Source: Synechococcaceae cyanobacterium SM2_3_1 (GTDB taxonomy: Bacteria > Cyanobacteriota > Cyanobacteriia > Thermostichales > Thermostichaceae). Taken from it: a DNA stretch of 47,260 nt. The notes beneath the pieces are model-generated. The model worked only from the letters and a program-made list of their open reading frames with translations, ran no database searches and was not told the origin of the DNA. Position numbers and translations under genes: made by a program. Positions 38,104 to 46,622 of the stretch are shown in pieces. The stretch's first letter is position 1. Every line of letters starts with the position of its first letter. The stretch covers positions 1 to 47,260 of the forward strand of contig JAAUUJ010000010.1 of the NCBI GenBank assembly GCA_012030715.1, read 5' to 3'.

Positions 38104-38887
38104 TGATTCACTCCTCATCAATACATTTGAACAAACAACGGCGAGTTACGACCTACTCTCCACAGCAAGAAAGAATAGTGCTCCTTAAACCTGACGACTC
38201 TCTCCGTTCTGCTCAAACGATGGAGCCACGGTGAGACATGGAGATACAGCAGTATTGTCGCCCAGTACCAATGGTCACTCTACCATTTTGATCAGAAGAC
38301 CTTTGGAAATAGAACGTTAAGATTCCCTGGCCAGCACCCGAGAATGAACCTGTTCAGCAAAAGATCTGCCGCCAATGGACTGATGAAAGCATTCAGCCTA
38401 CACGACAATGAAACCATCACTCTATCAAGCAAAAGATTTTACCAGCGCACGCACTTTTACAAAATCGGGCTAACCAAGATATTCTAACACTACCATATTC
38501 CCATATATACACAGACCCCCCTAACCCCATAGCACCAAGAAAGCGTTTGAGATAGCAATTCATAAATGCGGTATTCTCTGCGGCGGTATGACAGAGTTTT
38601 GTCCCTGCGCGCAACCGATGTGACAACGCATCGCTCATGGAAGCGTTCTCCTCTGTACGGAAACAGTAGGCGTCCTGCTAGATCCAGGACAATCACCCAT
38701 CTCAGCCCTGAATCACAGCCATTTATAATACCTTCCGATAAAATATCACCACTTCGCCATATATGCATATATGTATAAGATACTCAACATTCCTTTATCT
38801 CGGGCATGAGAGACTTCGCCTAAGCTGAATAAGTTGTGGAATCTCGAAATCCACACCAACCCTGGAAGAGTTCTGGAGTCGGAAGCT
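38104..38887. other. About 780 bp without a credible gene
   Basis: The gap between divergent desC and hemJ contains only overlapping low-quality frames. It includes AT-rich stretches (TATAAT at 38724-38729; GATAAAAT about 38738), a C-rich/AT-rich segment at 38490-38530 and a perfect 16-bp palindrome at 38758-38773. A small RNA or long leaders are possible; none is recognised. Confidence 0.45.
38758..38773. repeat. Perfect 16-bp palindrome CATATATGCATATATG
   Basis: Each half is CATATATG. It lies 115 bases upstream of the hemJ start in an otherwise empty region. A related half-site (CCATATATAC) occurs at about 38500. The symmetry and position are compatible with a dimeric regulator site or a cruciform, but pure AT-rich alternation also produces palindromes easily. 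Confidence 0.5.
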
Positions 38888-39493
38888 GTGGTTTATTTCT
38901 GGTTGAAATCGTTTCACCTGATCGGAATGGTGGTCTGGTTTGCGGGCTTGTTCTACCTGGTGCGATTGTATGTTTACCACGTCGAGGCCACGGAAAAACC
39001 AGAACCAGCCCAATCGATCCTGACAGAACAATATCAGGTGATGGAAACCCGTCTCTATCGTCTGATCACTACACCCGGCATGATTGTAACTCTGGTGATG
39101 GCCGCTGGCATGCTGGGGGTGCAACCGTCACTGCTGCGGGAAGGATGGCTTCATATCAAACTGCTGTTGGTGGGTGGATTGGTGGGCTATCACTTCTACT
39201 GCGGCTGGTTAATGAAACAGTTTAGTCTAGCCGAGTACCGCCTCAATAGTCAGCAACTGCGTACCCTCAACGAAGTGCCCACCCTGATCCTGGTGGCGGT
39301 GGTATGTTTAGCAGTTTTTAAGTCAACGTTGCCAATCTACAGCGTGAGCCTAGTTCTCCTGGGACTTACCCTCCTGATCCTGGCCGTGATTCAGTTTTAT
39401 GCCTGGAAACGCAGTCAGACTGAGGGGGCTCAACAAAGACCAATTCCCGACGCACCCAGCACAGAGACCGATCTGGAGGTGGAGCTTCAGTAG
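38888..39493 (+). CDS. hemJ: Protoporphyrinogen IX oxidase HemJ
   Basis: 201-residue integral membrane protein that oxidises protoporphyrinogen IX to protoporphyrin IX, the last common step of haem and chlorophyll synthesis in most cyanobacteria. The N-terminus VYFWLKSFHLIGMVVWFAGL carries the conserved His, followed by FYLVRLYVYHVEA, YRLITTPGMIVTLVMA, LHIKLLLVGGLVGYHFYCGW (conserved Lys) and NEVPTLILVAVV; about four or five TM helices. The open frame extends to TTG 38834, but family proteins start at about the YFWLK position, so GTG 38888 with GGAG 9 bases upstream is chosen. Confidence 0.9.
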   Translation: MVYFWLKSFHLIGMVVWFAGLFYLVRLYVYHVEATEKPEPAQSILTEQYQVMETRLYRLITTPGMIVTLVMAAGMLGVQPSLLREGWLHIKLLLVGGLVGYHFYCGWLMKQFSLAEYRLNSQQLRTLNEVPTLILVAVVCLAVFKSTLPIYSVSLVLLGLTLLILAVIQFYAWKRSQTEGAQQRPIPDAPSTETDLEVELQ

Positions 39494-39779
39494 TAGACTC
39501 AGCAAATCGTTTTATTGTCATACAGTAATAACTGGAGATCAGAGAGCATCGCTGTCCTGAGTGTGGGTATCGAACGCATCCTGACCATGCCGCAGCAGAG
39601 ATGGTTTTGGATCGTGGACTTGAGAACGTAGTAAACCAGGGACTCTGGGGAGTGAAAACAGCCTGCCAAGTCGGTCTGTCGGGGGTCTATGACCAAAGAT
39701 AAGTGGCGAGGGGCAGGAATATCCAATTGCGAGGTTGGGAAGCCCGCACTGTACCCGTAGGATCGGCGTCGGCAAGATG

Positions 39780-40799
39780 TCACAGTGGGATTAATTCTGC
39801 ACGCCGGGCCAGATCCTGTCCCTGAGGGGAAAGAGCCAGCTCAATAAAGTTCTTGACCGCAGAGCTGGTGGGATCTGTAGTAGCGAGAAAGACATTGCGA
39901 CTAATCGGGTATGTACCGTTACGGACTGAAGTTTCGTCGGTAGGAGAGACGCCATCAATCGGAACGATCCGCACTGTCTGCTGGTTCAGGACATGAGCCA
40001 CGGTGGCATAACTGATCCCATCCCGTCCCAGTTCTCGCAGGATCGGGGTGGTAACATCTTGCTGAAAGGTTTTGAAGTTGGGACCATCAGGAGCAAAGTC
40101 CTGCCCAAAGAGGACCACATTTTTAAATAGATCATGGGTGCCGCCATCAGGAGAGCGATTGAGAATTCGCAAAGGCAGATCGGGTCCCCCTACTTCTGAC
40201 CAATTGCGGATCTGTCCCTGATAGATCCCACCCAGTTGTTGTAACGTCAGACCGCCCTGGAAGGGATTATCGACACTCACCACGACAGCAATTGCATCCC
40301 TGGCCACTGGAATCGCTGCAATCCCTGCGGTAGCTTCTTCAGGTTTCAAAGGACGAGAGGTAGCAGCCAACTGAACTTCACCGTTAAGGAGAGCTGCCAG
40401 CCCTCGACTGGATCCATTGGGGGTACCGTCGGGAATACCGTAGGTGGTGGGAATGCTGGGATAACGCTGGCCGTAGAGATTTCGCAAGGATTGGACATAT
40501 TTGACCATGGAAACACTGCCATCCATGCGCAGAACCGTGGGATCTGGAACTGAGGCTTGTAAATCCACGTTTGAAGCACTGAGGGGAGGAGTGCTCTGGG
40601 TAGTTGATTGGGAAGGTGGAGCCTGGGCTGGAGGGGAAGTCTGGCTGCTGGTGGAAGTGGGAACAGATGAGCTTGTGGAGGATGGGGATCCTGAGGTAGT
40701 GCCCGCAAAGTAGCGCTGATAGCCGTACCAACCCCCTATCCCCAGGAGGGCTACTATAACAAAGTAAACAATCGGTGGAGGACCTTTGCTTGCGGACAT
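39780..40799 (-). CDS. PstS/SphX-like phosphate-binding protein
   Basis: 339 residues. One N-terminal TM or signal anchor (about 9-27) followed by a Ser/Thr/Pro-rich linker (residues about 33-75) and a type-II PBP domain: LRMDGSVSMVKYVQSLRNLY, GIPDGTPNGSSRGLAALLNG (phosphate-binding-type Ser-Gly loop), LAATSRPLKPEEA, ARDAIAVVVSVDNP, LTLQQLGGIYQGQIRNWSEVGG, LNRSPDGGTHDLF. It resembles stand-alone PstS-like proteins of cyanobacteria. No pstCAB genes are adjacent, so it may act as a scavenger or sensor instead of feeding a dedicated transporter. Confidence 0.8.
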   Translation of the reverse strand: MSASKGPPPIVYFVIVALLGIGGWYGYQRYFAGTTSGSPSSTSSSVPTSTSSQTSPPAQAPPSQSTTQSTPPLSASNVDLQASVPDPTVLRMDGSVSMVKYVQSLRNLYGQRYPSIPTTYGIPDGTPNGSSRGLAALLNGEVQLAATSRPLKPEEATAGIAAIPVARDAIAVVVSVDNPFQGGLTLQQLGGIYQGQIRNWSEVGGPDLPLRILNRSPDGGTHDLFKNVVLFGQDFAPDGPNFKTFQQDVTTPILRELGRDGISYATVAHVLNQQTVRIVPIDGVSPTDETSVRNGTYPISRNVFLATTDPTSSAVKNFIELALSPQGQDLARRAELIPL

Positions 40800-41302
40800 A
40801 GTACGTTTACCAGTTGACAGGGATAAGAACTCTGCAGCATAAGAATTGTAGCAAAAACCTTTATTTTCTCTGATCTAACTCCTCGGGGAAGAAGAACACC
40901 AAGAAAGGTCTTAATGTAAAATCCAGAGCTTCTTTCCTGGCAGTGTCCAGATTTGAGGGAGGATTGGCTTCAGGTAACCGAAAGGTCAGATCTCAAGGAT
41001 AGTGCACCCCAAGTGAGATTAGCTTTCTGAACTGTGTGTCTCTCAACACCACTGAAATAATAATTACTTGGCGTAGTGAGATTTCTAAGGTTTTCGTGTG
41101 CCGTTAAAAGTCATACATTGATGCGAATTCAGATCCCTGGCTGGATCCCAGTGGCGGTAGCCCCCTGGATGATGGTGGCATGCTGAGGTCCTGTATCCCT
41201 GTGCAGACATGAATCTGGAGATCCTCCCTTACACTGAGACTGATTTGCTTTTGCAACGAATGTGACCCGTCAACCTCTTTTGCTAAGGATTGGGCTGTGG
41301 AG
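40800..41302. other. About 500 bp without a gene
   Basis: Only overlapping weak frames. The part next to the PstS-like gene contains its probable promoter, listed separately. The rest shows no hairpin with a T-tract, repeat or RNA gene that I can support. Confidence 0.45.
40845..40853 (-). promoter_or_regulatory. Extended -10 promoter candidate of the PstS-like gene
   Basis: Minus strand TGCTACAAT: an extended -10 (TGN) followed by TACAAT, 45 bases upstream of the ATG. No good -35 hexamer is visible at 17 bases, which an extended -10 can tolerate. No clear Pho-box direct repeats of the CTTAACCT type were seen. Confidence 0.35.
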
Positions 41303-41728
41303 TTAAGGGGAATCGGGATTTTGCTCACTCAAACTGAGTTTGCCTGGATTGCTACTCTCCAGACTGAGGGGACCTGGGCCATAAACCATCACCATCAGCA
41401 ACCCGCCAATAATCGCCAGATTCTTAAGAAACTGTGTGGTCTCGTCAGGATCGGCAATCAGGTTATGAAAGATCACTGTGGTTGGAATCAGAAATAGGAG
41501 TAACAACAAGGCCCCAATGCGAGCTTTAAAACCCGAGATCACAAAAGCTGCCCCTACAAGCTCAAAGATAATCGCCAAAACAGTTAGGAAGGCAGCAAAT
41601 GGCAAGCCCTGATCCGCAATCGTCTCTTGAATTCCACTAAAATCCATCAGCTTGCTGAAGCCACTGCGAATAAAGATGATAACAATGAAGGCTCTGGCAA
41701 TGAAGGGAATAAAGGTTTGAATATTCAT
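41303..41728 (-). CDS. DoxX-family membrane protein
   Basis: 141 residues with four TM helices: PFIARAFIVIIFIRSGFSKL (the conserved N-terminal R-x-GxxK), FAAFLTVLAIIFELVGAAFV, RIGALLLLLFLIPTTVIFHN, and FLKNLAIIGGLLMVMVYGPG. This matches DoxX/DUF417-like proteins, membrane proteins of poorly defined redox or detoxification role. The open frame begins at 41767, but ATG 41728 starts the conserved block and has an upstream AAGGAAC. It follows the NDH-2 gene on the same strand (gap 86 bases), so a small operon is possible. Confidence 0.8.
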   Translation of the reverse strand: MNIQTFIPFIARAFIVIIFIRSGFSKLMDFSGIQETIADQGLPFAAFLTVLAIIFELVGAAFVISGFKARIGALLLLLFLIPTTVIFHNLIADPDETTQFLKNLAIIGGLLMVMVYGPGPLSLESSNPGKLSLSEQNPDSP

Positions 41729-41814
41729 AGAATGAGGTTCCTTCTCCTGATGCAATTTTCGACTCACTGCCCATCAGGATACTCTCAGGCTCCCTGTGTC
41801 TGTCGAGGGGGTGA

Positions 41815-43143
41815 TCAGTAGAATTCTGACGGTGTCGTTTTTGTTGCCAATGAATCTGGAGGTTGTTGATCCAAAGGGTGTGAAAGGGCACTGGGAAAGA
41901 TCAGACGTATGGCCCGATCCCGCCACAGATAACCATGCAACCAGTTCACCAGAACAATGAATCGGCTGCGAAACCCTGGCAAGTACACCAGATGCACTCC
42001 CAGCCACAGGATCCAGGGCAGAAACCCAGTTAGCAGAAAAGGACCGATCTTACCCACCCCCGCAAAACAGCCGATGATGGCCAGACGTCCCTTGTTGAAA
42101 TAGCGAAAAGGTTGCGGAGACTTCCCCTGCATCTGCCGACGAATATTGCGGGCTACGGCCACCCCCTGTTGCAGTGCTTCTGGAGCTACACCGCTGAGGG
42201 GGCGATCCTCGATTACCGCCAAATCTCCAATGGCATAAACATGGTAGTAATCCTGCAATTGTAGGGTTGGTTTGATCCTGAGCTTTTGCTTGTGGGCTGT
42301 TTCCACTCCAGGAGAGGTCGCGGGAACGGCAGCTACCAATCCCGCTGCCCAGATCACGGTGGTTGTTTCCAGCATCTCTCCCCCTTGCAGGACTACGGAT
42401 GTGGGGGTGACACGGACAACCCGAGTTTGACAGAAAACCTGTACACCGAGTTTATGAAGTTTCTTGAGGGTGTAATCCCCTAGAGGTCCAGGCAGTCCGG
42501 GTAGAAGTTGCTCTCCAGAGTGCACCAAGATGATCTTTACAAGGCCCAGATCCAGATCAGGATAATCTCTTTTGAGCGCCTGTTTGAGTTCCACAAGAGT
42601 TCCAGCCATCTCCACCCCTGTGGGCCCCCCCCCAACAATGACCAAGTTAAGCAAGTGTTGCCGTCGTTGTAGATCCTGCTCCTGTGAGGCTTGTTCTAGT
42701 CGCTGCAAAATATGATTGCGCAGCACCACTGCTTCAGTCAGAGTTTTCAGGGGAAAAGCATATTCACGGGCTCCGGGTACCCCCAGGTACTGGGTCCGGC
42801 CTCCTGTTGCCAGAACTAAATAATCAAAGTAAATGCGCTCCGAGGTTGTTTCTACTCGTTGTTCTTTGAAATCTATGTGTTGAACCTCTGCTTGCCGAAA
42901 ATGAAGCTGGGTTGAACGACGTATGAGGGTCCGGATCGGGTAGGCAACACTCTCCGGTTCCAGTTGAGCAGCGGCCACCTGATAGAGGAGAGGAATAAAG
43001 GTGTGGTAGGTGTTGCGATCAATCAGAAGAACATCAGCCCCACTTCGAGACAGAGACTGAGCTGCCTGCATACCACCAAACCCAGCTCCAATGACTACCA
43101 CTCGGGGCCGTAACCTAGCCAATTGTCTGCCCTCATTCCACAC
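41815..43143 (-). CDS. Type-2 NADH:quinone oxidoreductase (NDH-2)
   Basis: 442-residue monotopic flavoprotein oxidising NAD(P)H and reducing quinone without proton pumping; in cyanobacteria these enzymes often act as redox sensors. FAD-binding GAGFGGMQAAQSL (about 18-30), IDRNTYHTFIPLLYQVAAAQ (NDH-2 quinone-site signature), VLATGG, the second Rossmann motif VIVGGGPTGVEMAGTLVEL for NAD(P)H, WAAGLVA, AIGDLAVIEDRPLSGVAPEA near the C-terminus and an amphipathic C-terminal membrane-binding region (GFLPWILWLGVHLVYLPGF). Length and motifs are complete. GTG/ATG choice not ambiguous; the start is at 43143. Confidence 0.9.
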   Translation of the reverse strand: MWNEGRQLARLRPRVVVIGAGFGGMQAAQSLSRSGADVLLIDRNTYHTFIPLLYQVAAAQLEPESVAYPIRTLIRRSTQLHFRQAEVQHIDFKEQRVETTSERIYFDYLVLATGGRTQYLGVPGAREYAFPLKTLTEAVVLRNHILQRLEQASQEQDLQRRQHLLNLVIVGGGPTGVEMAGTLVELKQALKRDYPDLDLGLVKIILVHSGEQLLPGLPGPLGDYTLKKLHKLGVQVFCQTRVVRVTPTSVVLQGGEMLETTTVIWAAGLVAAVPATSPGVETAHKQKLRIKPTLQLQDYYHVYAIGDLAVIEDRPLSGVAPEALQQGVAVARNIRRQMQGKSPQPFRYFNKGRLAIIGCFAGVGKIGPFLLTGFLPWILWLGVHLVYLPGFRSRFIVLVNWLHGYLWRDRAIRLIFPSALSHPLDQQPPDSLATKTTPSEFY

Positions 43144-43261
43144 CTTGCTTTACACTTCTTAGCATTAAAAGCCTTCGATAGCCCAATACCAGCGTGAGGT
43201 TGTTAGGGAGTATGTTTTTTTGGATGAGGAATGGTGGGATGATCAGCAACCGGAAATCTAG

Positions 43262-43327
43262 TGGGTTGATTTGAAGCCTGTGAAAGGGTCAGAGCCAGGG
43301 AAAAAGCGCCCTTGCGTCATCATCTAA
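43262..43327 (+). pseudogene. MazF/PemK toxin gene relic
   Basis: The frame after a TAG at 43259-43261 reads WVDLKPVKGSEPGKKRP and then CVII before TAA. This is the N-terminal strand-loop of MazF/PemK endoribonucleases (xxGEIWWVDLxPxxGSExxKxRPCVI). With TGG in place of the TAG it would read PEIWWVDLKP, as in intact toxins. The remaining about 85 residues are missing and cinA follows. Upstream in the same frame is YQREVVREYVFLDEEWWDD, possibly an antitoxin tail. It is dead as written; one base change would not revive it. Confidence 0.45.
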
Positions 43328-43396
43328 TCTGATATGGTCCACAGGCAGTCTTGGCCATGAATATGAAGATGGGAGAAGAACAGCCTAACTGCCAGA

Positions 43397-44652
43397 CTAA
43401 AGCAACCGTCGCCGCAGCCGATCGAGAGCACTCTGGGCACTGGACCAACGGATCCCCTCTCGCCCCCGCAGCTGACCAAAATGATGCTCACTCACCACAA
43501 CCTGGCCAACCGGATCCGCCAGACCGATGTACACCAACCCTACAGGTTTTGTCTCTGTGCCCCCCTCCGGCCCCGCGATCCCTGTAATACTGAGGGCCCA
43601 TTCTGTCCCCAGCGCCTTTTGCACGCCTTTAGCCATCTGCTGAGCCACTGGGTCACTCACCGCCCCGGAGGTGGCAAGATCCTGCTCACTGACCTGAAGC
43701 AGGTTGATCTTCACCTGATTGTCATAGGCAACCACCCCCCCCCGAAAATAACGGGAGCTCCCAGGCATCTGCGTCAGGAGTTCCCCCAGCAGTCCCCCTG
43801 TGCAGGATTCGGCAACCGCCAGGGTTTGACCCGCCCCGATCAATAATCGACCCACCACGCTTGCCAGGGTGTCCTCATCACTGCCGTAATAATCCAGTCC
43901 GGCAATCTGCTTGAGCTGAGTGATCACAGGATCCATGAGCTGCTGGGCAGCTTCCAGCGTGGGGGCTCGCCCCGTCACCCGCAACCGCACTTCGCCTTTC
44001 CCTGCATACGGAGCCACAGTCGGATTTTCCAGATCCAGCAGCGGGCCAACTTTTTCCGCCAGTGTAGATTCGGGAATTCCCCAGTGACGCAGCACCTGAC
44101 TGTGAAAGATCTCCCGTCCCCAGCCCTGCTCACGCAGATAGGGCACAGCGGTTTCCTGCCACATCCTTTTCATTTCCTGCGGCACCCCTGGAAAAGTGAG
44201 CAATGTGATCGCAGTCGACGGCTGCCAGATCAGTCCACAGGCGCTGCCACCAGGGTTGGGGAGAACTTGCGATCCCTGGGGAAAAAGGGTTTGCTTGCGA
44301 TTACTTGGAGAAGGAACGATCCCCCGAAGACCATATTTGCGCATGATCTCCTCCCACACCTGGGGATATTCCACCAGAGGCACACCAAAAAGCTGGCAAT
44401 GGCCTCATGCGTGAGATCATCCGGCGTCGGTCCCAACCCCCCTGTGATCAAAATCAGACCATTGCGGTGGGCTGCGATCTCCAGGGCCTGGTGAATCCGG
44501 GGAATGTTATCGCCAACCACCGTTTGAAAGTGGTGCGGGATCCCTAGCTTGGCCAGTTCCAGCGCCAGATACTGGGCATTAGAATTAACAATCTCCCCCA
44601 GTAGCAACTCGGTCCCGATACAAAGGATCTCAGCGGAGGTAGGACTAGTCAT
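43397..44652 (-). CDS. cinA: CinA family protein (competence/damage-inducible, NMN deamidase-type), frameshifted
   Basis: 418 residues after repair, the usual cyanobacterial length. The N-terminal MoCF-like domain (about 1-170) shows [20 protein letters not shown] and [19 protein letters not shown]; the C-terminal CinA domain (about 260-418) has [40 protein letters not shown] and [20 protein letters not shown], typical of nicotinamide-nucleotide amidases. The frame breaks in the A5 run at 44387-44391; adding one base gives [18 protein letters not shown]. CinA recycles NMN, and in cyanobacteria has been linked to competence. Single gene. Confidence 0.92.
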
Positions 44653-44814
44653 AACCAGAAGGTGGGAGTGCAGACTTCATTGTAAAGAGAGATGGAGCTG
44701 CAGGACGGGCCTGGAAATGGAACCCAGTCTGAACTTTGCTGAGGGCAAGCTGGCAGCCTATGATATGCGTCTGGAGTTACTGCCCCCAGGTATTGCTAGA
44801 GTTGGAAAGGAATT

Positions 44815-44887
44815 GCCTTGCTAGCTCAATGGATAGAGCAACAGCCTTCTAAGCTGCAGGTTACAGGTTCGAGTCCTGTGCAAGGCG
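44815..44887 (+). tRNA. tRNA-Arg(TCT)
   Basis: 73-base cloverleaf: acceptor GCCTTGC/GCAAGGC, D arm GCTC...GAGC, anticodon stem ACAGC/GCTGC (with an A-C mismatch at the outer pair) and loop CTTCTAA giving anticodon TCT, T arm ACAGG-TTCGAGT-CCTGT, discriminator G. CCA is not encoded. The outer anticodon-stem mismatch is a minor oddity. Confidence 0.93.
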
Positions 44888-44924
44888 TCGATCGCTAACT
44901 CCGCACCTGTCAAGGGTTCGTTCT

Positions 44925-45074
44925 ATGCCCAAGCACCTCAAAAAATCCGATCTGCCTGAAAAGAGCTGCCTGACCTGTGGTCGACCTTTTAGCTGGCGGA
45001 AAAAGTGGGCTAGCTGTTGGGAAGACGTGAAATATTGCTCAGATCGCTGCCGACGTCACCGCCCATCTGCTTAG
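44925..45074 (+). CDS. DUF2256 small zinc-ribbon-like protein
   Basis: 49 residues: [20 protein letters not shown] then [20 protein letters not shown] and RCRRHRPSA. Two CxxC-type pairs (CLTC and CSDRC) and the conserved FxWRKKWxxxWxxVxYCSxRCR core match DUF2256, a short family of unknown function in bacteria and cyanobacteria. It begins 38 bases after tRNA-Arg. Its last 65 bases overlap the 3' end of the HD-domain gene on the opposite strand. Confidence 0.85.
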   Translation: MPKHLKKSDLPEKSCLTCGRPFSWRKKWASCWEDVKYCSDRCRRHRPSA

Positions 45075-46353
45075 TCGCTCCTGATTGACAGGCTTGTAAG
45101 AACACCTCTACGGTTTCGCTCTGGGAACGGGGGAAGATCAGCCATTCCTGTGGGGTGGTATCCACCAGAGCTTTCACGAGGGGAGAGAGTTCGGCGATCT
45201 CTTGCGGGCCTGTATCCGTTTGCAGCGAGATGCCCTGCTGGTAAAGGCTGTACCCCTGTGTACGAGCAGAGCGTTGGCCCAAATAACTATAGGGATCGCA
45301 TCCCTCCCTCAGAAGTGAAACCGACAAGCGTTGATGCAGATCCTGCTGTTGCTCAGGGCTGAGGTGGGTAATATTTCGAGTCTTGAACAGATCACGGTTG
45401 AGATAACGGCGGGAGAGATCCGAAAGGATGGGATCCGATCCCTGGCTCCAGAAGCGGAGGGGGTAAGAAAAAATAATGTCATCGGCGTCCAGATAAGTGG
45501 TGAGCGGGAGGGTATCCACCTTCTGGGTGAGCCAGGCTCCTAAAATGGCATCCACCTGCAGCACTTCCTTTTCCAGTAGTTGCCGGGCCCGTGCAAAAAT
45601 GCGATTCAATAAAAATCTGGCCGCCAGACTCTTGGGATGCTGATACACCTGGGTATACATGAAGTAGCGCACCACCAGGTAATGCTCAATCGGTCCCAGA
45701 CCTTTGCGCGCAGGGATTAGAAGGGAACAGCAAACTGGGTCATAATCCAGCACCGTAATTATTCGATCCAGATCCAGACGACCGTACTGGGCTCCGGTGA
45801 GCAAACTGTCTCGCAACAGGTAATCAAACCGATCACAATCCAGCTGACTGGAAATGAGCTGACTGATAAATGGAAGAGGAAAGGATTTGGTAAACACCTG
45901 CTGCAGATGTTGGGGAAGGTCAGGATCAAAGCCGCGCAACAGGTCAGACACCGCTGGATCCTCCTGCAAGATCCGCAGGGTCCACAATTCGTGGTGTGAG
46001 CCGAACATCTCTTCTCCGGCATGACTGAAGGGGCTATGGCCGATGTCGTGCAAGAGGGCTGCCGTTAGTACTAGAGCCCGATAAGGTCGTAGATCAGAGT
46101 ACCGCAGAGCCAGTCGATCAAAAACTCGACGGGTAATATTCAGCACCCCCACAGAATGGGTAAAGCGGGATCCCTCTGCCCCATGAAACGTAAAAAAGGC
46201 GGTATCAAGCTGCCGAATACGCCGCAAACGTTGAAAAGCTGGTGTATCAATCAGGTGGATCAGAAGCGCCTCGGCTGCATTCCCTCCATCCAGACTGATG
46301 GCTCCATGCAAGGGATCGTGATAAGTCCGCGACTTACAAAAGCGCAACGCCAT
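45010..46353 (-). CDS. HD-domain phosphohydrolase (SAMHD1/dGTPase-like)
   Basis: 447 residues. The HD metal site is formed by His66 (SRFTHSVGV), His102-Asp103 ([17 protein letters not shown]) and an Asp in [15 protein letters not shown], the COG1078-type pattern of deoxynucleotide triphosphohydrolases and related enzymes. The N-terminus [17 protein letters not shown] is typical of this group. Likely cytosolic; the nucleotide substrate is not predictable. The C-terminal tail beyond about residue 425 overlaps the DUF2256 gene antisense and looks less conserved, so the natural stop could be slightly earlier. Confidence 0.85.
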   Translation of the reverse strand: MALRFCKSRTYHDPLHGAISLDGGNAAEALLIHLIDTPAFQRLRRIRQLDTAFFTFHGAEGSRFTHSVGVLNITRRVFDRLALRYSDLRPYRALVLTAALLHDIGHSPFSHAGEEMFGSHHELWTLRILQEDPAVSDLLRGFDPDLPQHLQQVFTKSFPLPFISQLISSQLDCDRFDYLLRDSLLTGAQYGRLDLDRIITVLDYDPVCCSLLIPARKGLGPIEHYLVVRYFMYTQVYQHPKSLAARFLLNRIFARARQLLEKEVLQVDAILGAWLTQKVDTLPLTTYLDADDIIFSYPLRFWSQGSDPILSDLSRRYLNRDLFKTRNITHLSPEQQQDLHQRLSVSLLREGCDPYSYLGQRSARTQGYSLYQQGISLQTDTGPQEIAELSPLVKALVDTTPQEWLIFPRSQSETVEVFLQACQSGATKQMGGDVGSDLSNISRLPNS

Positions 46354-46622
46354 ATCGTTTACTCAGGGAGGATCCTGCCCACAGCGATATCCTACTCAAC
46401 CCGGAGGGATGGTTGACTACACAGGTGAGCCAGTTATCAATGCCGTGCGCTGTGGTACAGAGCACTTTTATGTGGGCATTGTCCTTCATCTGGCTAGCCA
46501 GGCAAGGCCATTTTTCTTGTGTTTTGGGTGTTCTCGCTGCAGGTTGTGGCCTAGGCGGCTCATCTCTGTTCAAGAAAGGCTGTAAGCTAAAACGGAAGCT
46601 TTCCTGCGTAGCTTGCGGCTGT

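Noticed and set aside
38490-38768. 92-residue minus-strand ORF in the desC-hemJ gap
   Set aside because: Random-looking composition, no start signal, overlaps the palindrome region and other open frames.
41104-41328. 74-residue ORF overlapping the end of the DoxX gene
   Set aside because: Overlaps a credible gene on the same strand and has no recognisable features.
44815-44887. Treating the tRNA-Arg as a pseudo-tRNA because of the A-C mismatch in the anticodon stem
   Set aside because: All other stems and conserved loop bases are intact; a single outer mismatch is tolerated.
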